NCBI GenBank assembly: GCA_002415135.1
Contig: DIBY01000028.1
Span: 1 to 64,000 of the forward strand
Direction: 5' to 3'
Source: Flavobacteriales bacterium UBA5040
Lineage (GTDB): Bacteria > Bacteroidota > Bacteroidia > Flavobacteriales > Weeksellaceae
Length of the DNA stretch: 64,000 nt
The notes under the pieces were generated by a model. It searched no databases, was not told the DNA's origin, and saw nothing but the letters and a program-made list of their open reading frames with translations. Positions 1 through 7,305 of the stretch are shown piece after piece. How positions within the stretch are numbered: position 1 is the stretch's first letter; every line of letters begins with the position of its first letter. The translations under genes were made by a program, and so were the position numbers.

Positions 1-90
1 CCAAGTTTTGATACTGATCCATCTCGTTTTGAAATTTCTTGAAACTTTCTTAAATAACAGAAGTTTCATTATCAGATAATTAACAACAAA

Positions 91-116
91 AAACGCTCTG
101 ATTTCTCAGAGCGTTT
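91..116 (-). terminator. Terminator downstream of tRNA-Gln
   Basis: An 11-bp stem with a 4-nt loop (arms AAACGCTCTGA and TCAGAGCGTTT). It lies just past the 3' end of the tRNA and is followed on the minus strand by a T-rich run. It could also serve a plus-strand gene entering from the left edge. Confidence 0.75.
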
Positions 117-130
117 AACCTTAATTTTGT

Positions 131-201
131 AGACCCACAGGGACTCGAACCCCGAATGTCGGTACCAAAAACCGGTGTGTTACCAATTACACCATGGGTC
201 T
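131..201 (-). tRNA. tRNA-Gln (anticodon UUG)
   Basis: A 71-nt cloverleaf reads on the minus strand. The 7-bp acceptor stem is AGACCCA/TGGGTCT. A D-arm TGGTGTAATTGGTAACA, an anticodon loop TTTTGGT with anticodon TTG, and a T-arm containing GGTTCGAGTCC are all visible. The UUG anticodon reads CAA, and CAG by wobble. The CCA end is not encoded. The top base pair of the anticodon stem is a C/A mismatch. A terminator follows directly downstream. Confidence 0.95.
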
Positions 202-322
202 GTCTTTATTTTGGTGGTGCAAATCTAGAAAAATTTTTCTTATCAAACAATTATTTTGCAAAAATTATTTTAAAAAAGTGTTTTTGCTGTTTTTTCGTGT
301 TTTTCCTTTGATATAATTTCCG

Positions 323-330
323 TATTTTTG
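323..330 (+). promoter_or_regulatory. -7 box of the recA promoter
   Basis: TATTTTTG fits the Bacteroidota primary-sigma -7 consensus TAnnTTTG and lies 19 nt before the recA ATG. The upstream stretch is T-rich with no clear TTG box. No obvious SOS box was seen. Confidence 0.5.
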
Positions 331-349
331 AGGAAATAAATATTTACAA

Positions 350-1360
350 ATGAGTAGTATCGAAGATAAGAAAAAAGCACTGGCTTTGGTGCTTGAGAAA
401 CTAGATAAAACCTACGGAAAAGGAACCGTAATGACTTTAGGAGATGCATCTGCGGATACTTCTATTGAGGTGATTCCGTCGGGTTCATTAGGATTGGATT
501 TAGCTTTAGGAGTTGGCGGTTACCCAAGAGGAAGAGTCATTGAAATTTATGGCCCGGAATCTTCGGGGAAAACGACCTTGACTTTACACGCCATTGCAGA
601 AGCACAAAAAGCGGGTGGAATTGCAGCTTTTATCGATGCTGAACATGCATTTGATAGAGGTTATGCCAGAAAATTGGGAATTAGTTTAGATGATCTGATC
701 ATTTCTCAGCCAGATAATGGGGAGCAAGCGTTAGAAATCGCAGATAATTTGATCCGTTCTGGAGCAGTGGATATCGTGGTGATTGACTCCGTTGCAGCTT
801 TGACTCCGAAAGCGGAGATCGAAGGTGAAATGGGTGATTCTAAAATGGGTCTTCATGCAAGATTGATGTCGCAAGCATTAAGAAAATTAACAGGAACGAT
901 CTCTAAAACGAAATGTACCGTAATCTTCATTAATCAGTTAAGAGAGAAAATCGGGGTAATGTTCGGAAATCCGGAAACAACTACAGGTGGAAATGCGCTG
1001 AAGTTTTACGCTTCTGTAAGGATTGATATCAGAAAAGCAAGTGCGCCCATTAAAACGGGTGATGAAGCCGTAGGAAGTCGTGTGAAAGTGAAGATCGTGA
1101 AAAATAAAGTTGCACCTCCATTTAAGCTTGCTGAATTCGACATCATGTACGGTGAAGGCATTTCTAAAACCGGTGAAATTCTGGATGCAGCTGTGGACAT
1201 GGGAATCGTTAAGAAAAGTGGTTCTTGGTTCAGTTATGCAGAAACGAAATTGGGTCAAGGTCGTGATGCAGTTAGAGATATGTTGAAAGACAATCCTGAA
1301 CTTGCTGACGAACTGGAAGCGAAGATCAGAGAAGAAATTAAGAATAAAAAAGATAATTAG
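350..1360 (+). CDS. recA: Recombinase RecA
   Basis: RecA is the ATP-dependent strand-exchange protein of homologous recombination and the co-protease that triggers SOS-type responses. The 336-aa product is close to the usual length. The Walker A motif GPESSGKT is at about residues 68-75. A Walker B strand ending in VVIDSVAAL is at about 142-150. The conserved FINQLREKIGVMFGNPETTTGG segment covers DNA-binding loop L2. The C-terminal tail is charged (Glu/Lys-rich), as in the family. The gene stands alone, with its own -7 box upstream and a strong terminator downstream. Nothing in the protein looks abnormal. Confidence 0.99.
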   Translation: MSSIEDKKKALALVLEKLDKTYGKGTVMTLGDASADTSIEVIPSGSLGLDLALGVGGYPRGRVIEIYGPESSGKTTLTLHAIAEAQKAGGIAAFIDAEHAFDRGYARKLGISLDDLIISQPDNGEQALEIADNLIRSGAVDIVVIDSVAALTPKAEIEGEMGDSKMGLHARLMSQALRKLTGTISKTKCTVIFINQLREKIGVMFGNPETTTGGNALKFYASVRIDIRKASAPIKTGDEAVGSRVKVKIVKNKVAPPFKLAEFDIMYGEGISKTGEILDAAVDMGIVKKSGSWFSYAETKLGQGRDAVRDMLKDNPELADELEAKIREEIKNKKDN

Positions 1361-1430
1361 TCTGGATGATGACAGATCATAGATGTCCGACTTAAAGTTA
1401 GATTTTTATGATCCAATTTTCTAAAAATTA

Positions 1431-1458
1431 AAGACAGCATTTTTTGCTGTCTTTTTTT
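1431..1458 (+). terminator. recA terminator
   Basis: Inverted repeat GACAGCA/TGCTGTC with a 5-nt T loop, followed by seven T residues, about 70 nt after the recA stop. Confidence 0.85.
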
Positions 1459-1650
1459 GTGCATAGGTGAGGTGTGGAAAATGGGAGAGTTTATTACAAA
1501 ACTCTTTCCATCAATAAAGGCGGGCTTTAGCCATAACTTGTCTATCTCTTTTAGATGAAGTTTGCTTTTAGGTTTTTGTTGGAAATGGGATTTTTTTTGG
1601 AAAATGAATCGATGTTCTTATCAAAACTTTCTTATTATTAATTCTCACAT

Positions 1651-1775
1651 TGCAAAAGGGATAGAAACGGAAACCCCGCAGAAAGCGTTGGCATTTGCAA
1701 CGGCTTGAGGAGTTGCAATGGATAGCCCGACCCGAGCGGTGGGAGAAGCTTAGGCGAGGGGATTGCCCAAAAAAA
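1651..1775. repeat. Intergenic repeat-like element, copy A
   Basis: This GC-richer block sits in the 490-bp recA-htpG gap. It has a left part GGGATAGAAACGGAAACCCC and a right part GCAATGGATAGCCCGACC, then GCGAGGGGATTGCCCAAA. The same two-part pattern (GGAT, GAA-CGG, CC on the left; a CGGATAGC/CGGACAGC-like word followed by CGACC on the right) recurs at 4471-4592. The TTTGGGC-type end recurs at 8911-8921 and 30098-30105. I recall similar sequences between genes of many flavobacteria; that recollection was not checked. The 87-codon minus-strand reading across it is not gene-like. Confidence 0.5.
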
Positions 1776-1777
1776 AT

Positions 1778-1790
1778 TGACAATGTGTCA
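1778..1790. promoter_or_regulatory. 13-bp palindrome upstream of htpG
   Basis: TGACA-ATG-TGTCA is a perfect inverted repeat, followed immediately by CTTTG, which resembles a degenerate -7 box. It lies 60 nt upstream of htpG and could be an operator or a promoter component. No known regulator is assigned. Confidence 0.3.
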
Positions 1791-1850
1791 CTTTGTTCAG
1801 ATTGGTGTTTTATTTGAGAACTCAACTGCATAATTTAAAAATCAATTAAC

Positions 1851-3746
1851 ATGACAAAAGGAAATATTAATGTATCGGTGGAAAATATTTTTCCCTTAAT
1901 TAAAAAGTTTTTGTACAGCGATCACGAAATATTTTTACGTGAACTGATTTCTAATGCAACAGATGCAACTTTGAAATTGAAGCATTTGACGAGCATTGGT
2001 GAAATTAAAACGGATTACGGACAACCGAAAATCGAAGTTAAAATAAATAAAGACGCAAAAACTTTAACCATCATCGACCAGGGAATTGGGATGACGGGTG
2101 AAGAAGTTGAAAAATACATCAATCAGGTTGCCTTTTCCGGAGCGGAAGAATTTTTAGAAAAATACAAAGATTCGGCTAAAGATTCCGGGATCATCGGTCA
2201 TTTCGGTCTTGGATTTTACTCGGCGTTTATGGTTGCTGAAAAAGTAGAAATCGTTACAAAATCTTATAAAGACGAACCAGCAGTTCGTTGGGTTTGTGAT
2301 GGAAGTCCGCAATATACTTTGGAAGAAACAACGGATAAAACGGACAGAGGAACGGAGATTGTTCTTCATATTGCAGAAGATTCGACAGAGTTTTTGGAAG
2401 AATCCAGAATTCGTGAATTGCTTTTGAAGTACAATAAATTCATGCCTGTTCCAATTAAATTTGGAATGAAAACTGAAACTTTACCATTGCCTGAAGATGC
2501 TGCAGAAGACGCAAAAGCAGAAACGGTAGAAGTGGATAATATCATTAATAATCCAACTCCGGCGTGGACGAAAGCTCCGAGCGAACTTTCTGATTCAGAT
2601 TACAAAGAATTCTACCATGAGTTGTATCCGATGCAATTTGAGGAGCCTTTGTTTAATATTCATTTGAACGTAGATTATCCGTTTAACCTAACTGGAATTC
2701 TTTATTTCCCGAAATTGACCAACGGTTTAAATATTGAGAAAGATAAAATTCAGTTGTACCAAAACCAGGTTTATGTAACCGATGAGGTGAAAGGAATTGT
2801 ACCAGATTTCTTAATGCTGTTGCGCGGTGTAATTGATTCTCCGGATATTCCATTGAACGTTTCGCGTTCGTATTTGCAAGCTGATGGTGCAGTGAAGAAA
2901 ATCTCTTCTTACATCACCAAAAAAGTTGCCGATAAAATGGTTGCTTTATTTAATGAAAACCGAGAAGATTACGAGCAAAAATGGAACGACATTAAAATCG
3001 TTATCGAATACGGGATGATCTCGGAAGATAAATTCTTTGACAAATCGGACAAGTTTGCTTTATATCCAACAACCGACGGAAAATATTATTTATGGTCAGA
3101 ATTGGAAGAGAAAGTAAAACCAATGCAAACCGATAAAGATGGAAACTTCGTGATTCTGTATGCAACAAATGCTGACGAACAACACGGTTATATTCAATCT
3201 GCGAAAGATAAAGGCTATGAAGTTCTACTTTTAGATTCTCCAATTGTGCCACATTTGATTCAGAAATTAGAGCAGTCGAAAGACAAGGTTTCTTTTGCCA
3301 GAGTTGATGCCGATCACGTGAATAACCTGATTAAAAAAGAAGACACGGCGATTTCTAAATTGAATGAAGAGGAAAAAGAATCTTTAAAGAAAAATATCGA
3401 AGAAGCCGTAAACGACAAAAAATTCTCTGTTCAGGTAGAAGATCTGGAAAGTTCTGAAGCTCCATTTATGATCACTCAACCGGAATTTATGCGCAGAATG
3501 AAAGACATGCAGGCAACCGGCGGCGGTGGCGGAATGTTTGGAATGAGCGGTTTCCCAGAAATGTATAATTTGGTCGTTAATTCAAACAGTGAATTGGCTG
3601 CAGATATCTTAAAAGATGAAAATGTAGAAGACAAGAATTCAAAAATTAAACATGCTTTGGACTTAGCGAAATTATCTCAGAATTTGTTGAAAGGAAAAGA
3701 TCTGACTGATTTCATTCAGAGAAGTTACCAGAATTTAAGTAAGTAA
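1851..3746 (+). CDS. htpG: Molecular chaperone HtpG (Hsp90)
   Basis: This is the bacterial Hsp90, a cytosolic ATP-dependent homodimeric chaperone for late-stage folding and client remodelling. The 631-aa length is normal. The N-terminal GHKL ATPase domain shows ELISNATDA at residues 31-39, the nucleotide-binding DQGIGMT at about 76-82, and the lid glycine motif GHFGLGFYSAF at about 116-126. The middle domain carries the conserved NVSRSYLQ segment that supplies the catalytic arginine. A dimerisation domain follows. A Gly-rich/Met-rich stretch GGGGGMFGMSGF occurs in the C-terminal domain. The gene is monocistronic with a strong terminator. Heat regulation is plausible but no recognised element was seen. 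Confidence 0.98.
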   Translation: MTKGNINVSVENIFPLIKKFLYSDHEIFLRELISNATDATLKLKHLTSIGEIKTDYGQPKIEVKINKDAKTLTIIDQGIGMTGEEVEKYINQVAFSGAEEFLEKYKDSAKDSGIIGHFGLGFYSAFMVAEKVEIVTKSYKDEPAVRWVCDGSPQYTLEETTDKTDRGTEIVLHIAEDSTEFLEESRIRELLLKYNKFMPVPIKFGMKTETLPLPEDAAEDAKAETVEVDNIINNPTPAWTKAPSELSDSDYKEFYHELYPMQFEEPLFNIHLNVDYPFNLTGILYFPKLTNGLNIEKDKIQLYQNQVYVTDEVKGIVPDFLMLLRGVIDSPDIPLNVSRSYLQADGAVKKISSYITKKVADKMVALFNENREDYEQKWNDIKIVIEYGMISEDKFFDKSDKFALYPTTDGKYYLWSELEEKVKPMQTDKDGNFVILYATNADEQHGYIQSAKDKGYEVLLLDSPIVPHLIQKLEQSKDKVSFARVDADHVNNLIKKEDTAISKLNEEEKESLKKNIEEAVNDKKFSVQVEDLESSEAPFMITQPEFMRRMKDMQATGGGGGMFGMSGFPEMYNLVVNSNSELAADILKDENVEDKNSKIKHALDLAKLSQNLLKGKDLTDFIQRSYQNLSK

Positions 3747-3790
3747 TTAGAAGAGAAAAGAACAAAGAGTTTATTCTTTCTTAATTCTCT

Positions 3791-3829
3791 AACCTTGTCA
3801 GGATTTCAAATCCTGACAAGGTTTTTTTT
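3791..3829 (+). terminator. htpG terminator
   Basis: Perfect long stem AACCTTGTCAGGATTT / ATCCTGACAAGGTT with a very short loop and eight T residues. It is close in sequence to the terminator at 58376-58412. Confidence 0.9.
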
Positions 3830-3916
3830 GCAGTGAATTCTAATTTTTTTGAATGAATATGATTCAGAAGATTTCATCCGATTTTTTATTAAGGTGCCAC
3901 TTCGTGGATGGAATCA

Positions 3917-4222
3917 TCATAATTCTTCCAAAGGATTCCAAAACACATTTTTGAAATTCTGAATTTTTCCGTCTTTCACTTCTACACCTTCTAATTTTAA
4001 TTTCCCCACAAAATCTCTTTGACAACTTGCGGTAATTCGACCTGACGAATTACAAACCCTATGTGCTGGGAAATCCTCATCATAATTTCGTAAGGCGTTT
4101 CCAACATGTGGGGCATGATTCGGGTAGCCAACTGCATTTGCAATCGCACCATAACTCGTCACTCTACCTTCAGGAATCATCATGATGATTTCAAAGACTT
4201 GTTTTTTGAATAGTTCGTTCAC
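3917..4222 (-). CDS. Alkyltransferase-like (ATL) DNA-binding protein, MGMT family
   Basis: This 101-aa protein corresponds to the C-terminal DNA-binding domain of O6-alkylguanine-DNA alkyltransferases. It has the helix-turn-helix entry GRVTSYGAIA at residues 19-28 and the R-finger region HVGNALRNY at 39-47. True alkyltransferases have PCHRV at the active site. Here it reads PAHRV (52-56), so the acceptor cysteine is replaced by alanine. ATL proteins bind O6-alkylguanine and flag it for nucleotide excision repair; many carry tryptophan at this position, so alanine is a variant. A cysteine follows at residue 57 but is outside the catalytic position. The start is GTG; a stop lies four codons upstream in frame and no ATG lies between them. 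Confidence 0.85.
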   Translation of the reverse strand: MNELFKKQVFEIIMMIPEGRVTSYGAIANAVGYPNHAPHVGNALRNYDEDFPAHRVCNSSGRITASCQRDFVGKLKLEGVEVKDGKIQNFKNVFWNPLEEL

Positions 4223-4275
4223 TTCGTCAATTTAATGCTAATTTTGTAATTTGGAATTTACAAATATAAAAATAT

Positions 4276-4422
4276 ATGAAAAAGCAGTTCTTTATCATTC
4301 TTAATAAATTCAACAAGAAGGTTTTTCCGAAACTTGGTGGACAGGATCCTTTGAAAATGAATAAACTTCAAAAAGCGATATTGGCTTATCGCTATTATGT
4401 AGTGATCAATTCTTTGGATTAG
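4276..4422 (+). CDS. Conserved small basic protein, 48 aa
   Basis: The 48-codon frame begins ATG-AAA-AAG-CAG and ends at TAG 4420-4422. The peptide starts MKKQFFIILNKFNKK and ends YRYYVVINSLD. It is Lys/aromatic-rich with no signal peptide cleavage site. I recall very similar peptides of about 50 aa (pattern KDP-x-KL-x-K-x-Q-x-AI-x-x-YRY-x-V-x-x-x-ALD) in many flavobacteria, some labelled SsrA-binding-like in databases; I cannot verify this. It is divergent from the ATL gene, with 53 bp between them carrying TAATTTTG (4239-4246), a -7-like box. Function unknown. It is short, so confidence is moderate. Confidence 0.65.
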   Translation: MKKQFFIILNKFNKKVFPKLGGQDPLKMNKLQKAILAYRYYVVINSLD

Positions 4423-4470
4423 GAAATCCTATTTTCTTAAAGATTAAAAAAAAAACTAAAAAGTAATTCT

Positions 4471-4592
4471 AGCCGGGATGGAAGCGGCATCCTTTTTTGT
4501 TTTTTCCTGCTTTTCTGTCTTTACTATATTTTCTAAAAACAAAAAAGACCTGCCTGTCGGCAGACAGGTACAGCGGACAGCGCGACCACTTT
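4471..4592. repeat. Intergenic repeat-like element, copy B
   Basis: The left part is AGCCGGGATGGAAGCGGCAT followed by CC and a T-run. The right part is an A-run, then ACCTGCCTGTCGGCAGACAG (hairpin CCTGTC/GACAGG at 4553-4568), then ACAGCGGACAGCGCGACC. The T-rich and A-rich inner flanks (TTTTTTGTTTTT and AAAAACAAAAAAG) are complementary, so the whole unit can fold into a long stem. It is related in layout to copy A at 1651-1775. The 60-codon reading across it is not a gene. Confidence 0.55.
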
Positions 4593-4620
4593 TCCAAATA
4601 ATTCAAAATCTTTTTGCTCC

Positions 4621-4652
4621 AAAAAAAAAGACCCTTCTATTGAAAGGGTCTT
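4621..4652 (-). terminator. Terminator of the 207-aa barrel gene
   Basis: AAGACCCTT/AAAGGGTCTT hairpin, with nine A residues on the plus strand (T-run on the minus strand), 28 nt past the stop of the minus-strand gene. Confidence 0.85.
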
Positions 4653-4679
4653 GTATTTAAAAAAGTAATGCTTCTAAAT

Positions 4680-5303
4680 TTATTTCTTTTTGAACAATTT
4701 ACTTAGATTCGGTTTGATGCCGATCGAAATTGGAACAGAATTAAATTTCTCGTTTTGTATATTGCTAAAACCGTGCTGATAACTTGCTTCTGCAAATAAA
4801 TTGACAGCGCCAAGATTGTATTCAATACCGCCACCTGCTTCTGCAATCGCCATAGCATTACTTTTGTTTTTCATGGTCACCTCTAAAGTTGCAGCGTTTA
4901 CGCTTGCTTGTGGAGTTAAAATAAAACCACCGCCACCGCCAGCAAAGCCATAAAAAGCCCATTTATCTACAATTTTACGGTAACCTAATGTGACGTTTAA
5001 CAAATAAGTTGTCGATCTCCCTTTTTGCACCTTGTAAGTATAACCTTCATCGGCGACAATTTGGTTAAATTGATAAGCATGTAAACTTAATTTTGGGTAC
5101 AGAAATAAGCCGCCATTTCCCAATCCTATATTTAAGCCTAAAGTTGTTGAAAACTTTGGGGCAAAATAGTCAGATGTTTTACCAACAGGTATGGAGAGAC
5201 CAAACCCACTAGAACTGTACAGTTTGTCCGGTCGCGTATCTTGTGCTTTAATAGTAAAGGTGATGATTGTTAGAAATAGAGCAATTGGTGTAAATAATTT
5301 CAT
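4680..5303 (-). CDS. Outer-membrane beta-barrel protein (putative)
   Basis: 207 aa. A hydrophobic N-terminal signal peptide (about residues 1-20, ending TIKA before QDTRPDK) is followed by alternating glycine/aromatic strands such as LYSSSGFGLSIPVGK, YPKLSLHAYQF and WAFYGFAGGGGGF, typical of small 8-stranded outer-membrane barrels. The N-terminal signature resembles the loosely defined OMP_b-brl family of Bacteroidota. No ligand or enzymatic role can be read. It is monocistronic, with a terminator downstream. Confidence 0.7.
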   Translation of the reverse strand: MKLFTPIALFLTIITFTIKAQDTRPDKLYSSSGFGLSIPVGKTSDYFAPKFSTTLGLNIGLGNGGLFLYPKLSLHAYQFNQIVADEGYTYKVQKGRSTTYLLNVTLGYRKIVDKWAFYGFAGGGGGFILTPQASVNAATLEVTMKNKSNAMAIAEAGGGIEYNLGAVNLFAEASYQHGFSNIQNEKFNSVPISIGIKPNLSKLFKKK

Positions 5304-5451
5304 TTTGTCTTTATTGTAAATAGTTGTTTTAAAAAATCAATCGTGATTTTCCAAAAAGCAAAAATAATCCTTTTACATCGTGAATTGATCATTTCAAAAA
5401 AAACAATTATGTGATCAATTTAAATGACTTTTTGAATCAAAAAAAAATTTC

Positions 5452-5516
5452 CCCAACCCTTAAGGGAGTTTTTTTGATGAACTTTTGAAAGAAGTTTTTC
5501 GCCCTTTAGGGTTGGG
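5452..5516. repeat. Long inverted repeat
   Basis: The arms CCCAACCCTTAAGGG (5452-5466) and CCCTTTAGGGTTGGG (5502-5516) match at 14 of 15 positions, separated by 35 nt. It lies in the 328-bp gap between two minus-strand genes and is not followed by a long T-run, so it looks more like a REP-type element than a terminator. I see nothing else in this gap except the terminator at 5541-5576. Confidence 0.6.
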
Positions 5517-5540
5517 TAAAGACAATTTCCTACTATAAAC

Positions 5541-5576
5541 TAAAAAACCCTTTCAATCTTAAAGACCGAAAGGGTT
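5541..5576 (-). terminator. Terminator of the deoxyhypusine-synthase-like gene
   Basis: AACCCTTTC (5546-5554) pairs with GAAAGGGTT (5568-5576). The minus-strand transcript then runs into TTTTTTAG. Confidence 0.85.
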
Positions 5577-5631
5577 ATGTTTGATCAGAACTCTGAAGTC
5601 TACTATCTTTTTTCTATAAACTCTTATCTAA

Positions 5632-6606
5632 TTAAGAATTCTCCAAGATATAAGAGAACATCAACGGTGCACAAATTGTCGCATCACTTTCAACGATATA
5701 CTTCGGTGTATTGATGTCCAGTTTCCCCCACGTGATCTTTTCATTCGGAACTGCTCCAGAATAAGATCCGTATGATGTTGTAGAATCCGAGATCTGACAG
5801 AAATATGACCAGAACGGCGTATCCGTCATTTCCATATCCTGGTACAACATTGGAACCACACAAATTGGGAAATCACCCGCGATTCCACCTCCAACCTGGA
5901 AGAAGCCAACACCTTTTCCACCTGAATTTTTCGGATACCAATCTGCTAAATACATCATGTATTCAATCCCCGATTTTACGGTTGAAGGTTTTAATTCGCC
6001 CTTGATACAGTAACTTGAAAAAATATTTCCCATGGTAGAATCTTCCCAACCTGGTACCACGATCGGCAAGTTTTTCTCAGCTGCGGCAATCATCCAGGAA
6101 TTCTCTCTTGGAATCTCGTAATACTGCTCCAAAACTCCTGATAGAATCATTTTGTACATATATTCATGCGGGAAAAATCGTTCGCCAGCGGCTTCAGCAT
6201 CTTTCCATATTTTCACAATATGTTCCTGCAATCTTCGGAACGCTTCCTCTTCTGGAATACACGTGTCAGTAACACGATTCAAGCCTTTTTCCATTAAATC
6301 CCACTCTTCTTGTGGCGTCAAATCACGGTAATTGGGTACGCGTTTGTAATGAGAATGCGCAACCAAATTCATTAGATCCTCTTCTAGATTCGCACCAGTA
6401 CAAGAAATAATATGCACTTTATCTTCGCGAATCATTTCAGCTAAAATTTTTCCAATTTCCGCGGTGGACATTGCACCCGCCAGAGTGATCATCATTTTTC
6501 CGCCATCTTTTAAATGGGCAACATATCCTTTTGAAGCATCTACCAAAGCTGCAGAATTAAAATGCAGATAATATTTTTCGATAAATTCCGTAATCGGTTT
6601 ACTCAT
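5632..6606 (-). CDS. Deoxyhypusine synthase-like protein
   Basis: 324 aa, matching the deoxyhypusine synthase (DHS) family over its length. Recognisable blocks are SCTGANLEEDLMN (68-80), PGWEDSTMGN (185-194), the glycine motif VGGGIAGDFP (238-247) and AVPNEKITWGKL (285-296). DHS transfers the aminobutyl group of spermidine to a lysine of eIF5A through an enzyme-lysine imine. Bacteria lack eIF5A, and here the expected lysine after the GGG motif (GGG-x-x-K in the human enzyme) is absent. The bacterial role is therefore unclear; related family members make homospermidine. A TATCTTTG -7 box (6623-6630, minus strand) gives it its own promoter in the short gap after the upstream gene. Confidence 0.85.
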   Translation of the reverse strand: MSKPITEFIEKYYLHFNSAALVDASKGYVAHLKDGGKMMITLAGAMSTAEIGKILAEMIREDKVHIISCTGANLEEDLMNLVAHSHYKRVPNYRDLTPQEEWDLMEKGLNRVTDTCIPEEEAFRRLQEHIVKIWKDAEAAGERFFPHEYMYKMILSGVLEQYYEIPRENSWMIAAAEKNLPIVVPGWEDSTMGNIFSSYCIKGELKPSTVKSGIEYMMYLADWYPKNSGGKGVGFFQVGGGIAGDFPICVVPMLYQDMEMTDTPFWSYFCQISDSTTSYGSYSGAVPNEKITWGKLDINTPKYIVESDATICAPLMFSYILENS

Positions 6607-6637
6607 AATTTTTTGATTTTAGCAAAGATAATCAATT

Positions 6638-7285
6638 TTACAAACGAATAGTGACTCCTGCACTAACAGTCAGTCGGTGTAGCGCTTCTTTCTGGTCTTC
6701 CGGCAAATCAAACTGTTGACCATTTAGTTTTGCTTTTACCAAAGTTCCGCCAGTGTAACCCACCTGTGGGCCGATGAAAATACTTGGAGATATTTCATAC
6801 ATATACCCAATCGTTGCAGCTAAGCCAAGATTTGACCCTGAAAACAAAACATTATCAGTCTTACTTTTATAACTGATGACTCCGATCGCCATGTCATAAT
6901 ATAATTTGTGTTTTGTACTCTCATCAAAATTAGAGTAAAGAAAAGCAGGTCCTACAAAAGTAATGGTGTCATCTGTAGAAAGAGAGATGGAGACAGGATC
7001 GCCATCAGGGGTAAAACCACTAAAACTGCCGGAAGAAGATGCGGAGTAGATGTTGTATTTTACTCCTAAACCTATTACATTATTGAGTTGATAATAGGCG
7101 CCGATGTCGAAGTTAATACCTGACTTTAAACCTTTAAGGTAAGATTCTTCCTGTTGGGTAATGTTAGAAGGTAAACTTGCAGTTCTAAAACCATAGCCAA
7201 CACTGGGAATGATGGAGATCTTTTTTTGAGCGAACACACTTAGAGGCAAAGCTGCCAAGGCAAAGAGTAGAAATTTGTTCTTCAT
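6638..7285 (-). CDS. Outer-membrane beta-barrel protein (putative)
   Basis: About 215 aa from the MKNKFLLF start. I prefer this start to one five codons upstream because it gives a clean signal peptide (MKNKFLLFALAALPLSVFA, then QKK). The rest is Gly/Tyr/Ser-rich with barrel-like strands (VGYGFRTASL, IGLGVKYNIYSA, IFIGPQVGYTGG) and ends LTVSAGVTIRL, typical of a terminal barrel strand. Similar in style to the barrel protein at 4680-5303 but not an obvious duplicate. It lies 20 bp downstream of arfB, so the two may be cotranscribed. Function unknown. Confidence 0.7.
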   Translation of the reverse strand: MKNKFLLFALAALPLSVFAQKKISIIPSVGYGFRTASLPSNITQQEESYLKGLKSGINFDIGAYYQLNNVIGLGVKYNIYSASSSGSFSGFTPDGDPVSISLSTDDTITFVGPAFLYSNFDESTKHKLYYDMAIGVISYKSKTDNVLFSGSNLGLAATIGYMYEISPSIFIGPQVGYTGGTLVKAKLNGQQFDLPEDQKEALHRLTVSAGVTIRL

Positions 7286-7305
7286 ATAATTTTTTAACAA
7301 ATATA

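Noticed and set aside
1..60. Possible gene ends at the left edge: a plus-strand reading to TGA 40-42 and a minus-strand reading starting ATG-GAT-CAG
   Set aside because: Too little sequence to decide on strand or family; the terminator at 91-116 could serve either side.
1568..1831. 87-codon minus-strand reading in the recA-htpG gap
   Set aside because: It runs through the repeat-like element, has no RBS or family resemblance, and its composition is that of non-coding DNA.
4478..4660. 60-codon plus-strand reading
   Set aside because: Lies across repeat copy B and a terminator hairpin; not a gene.
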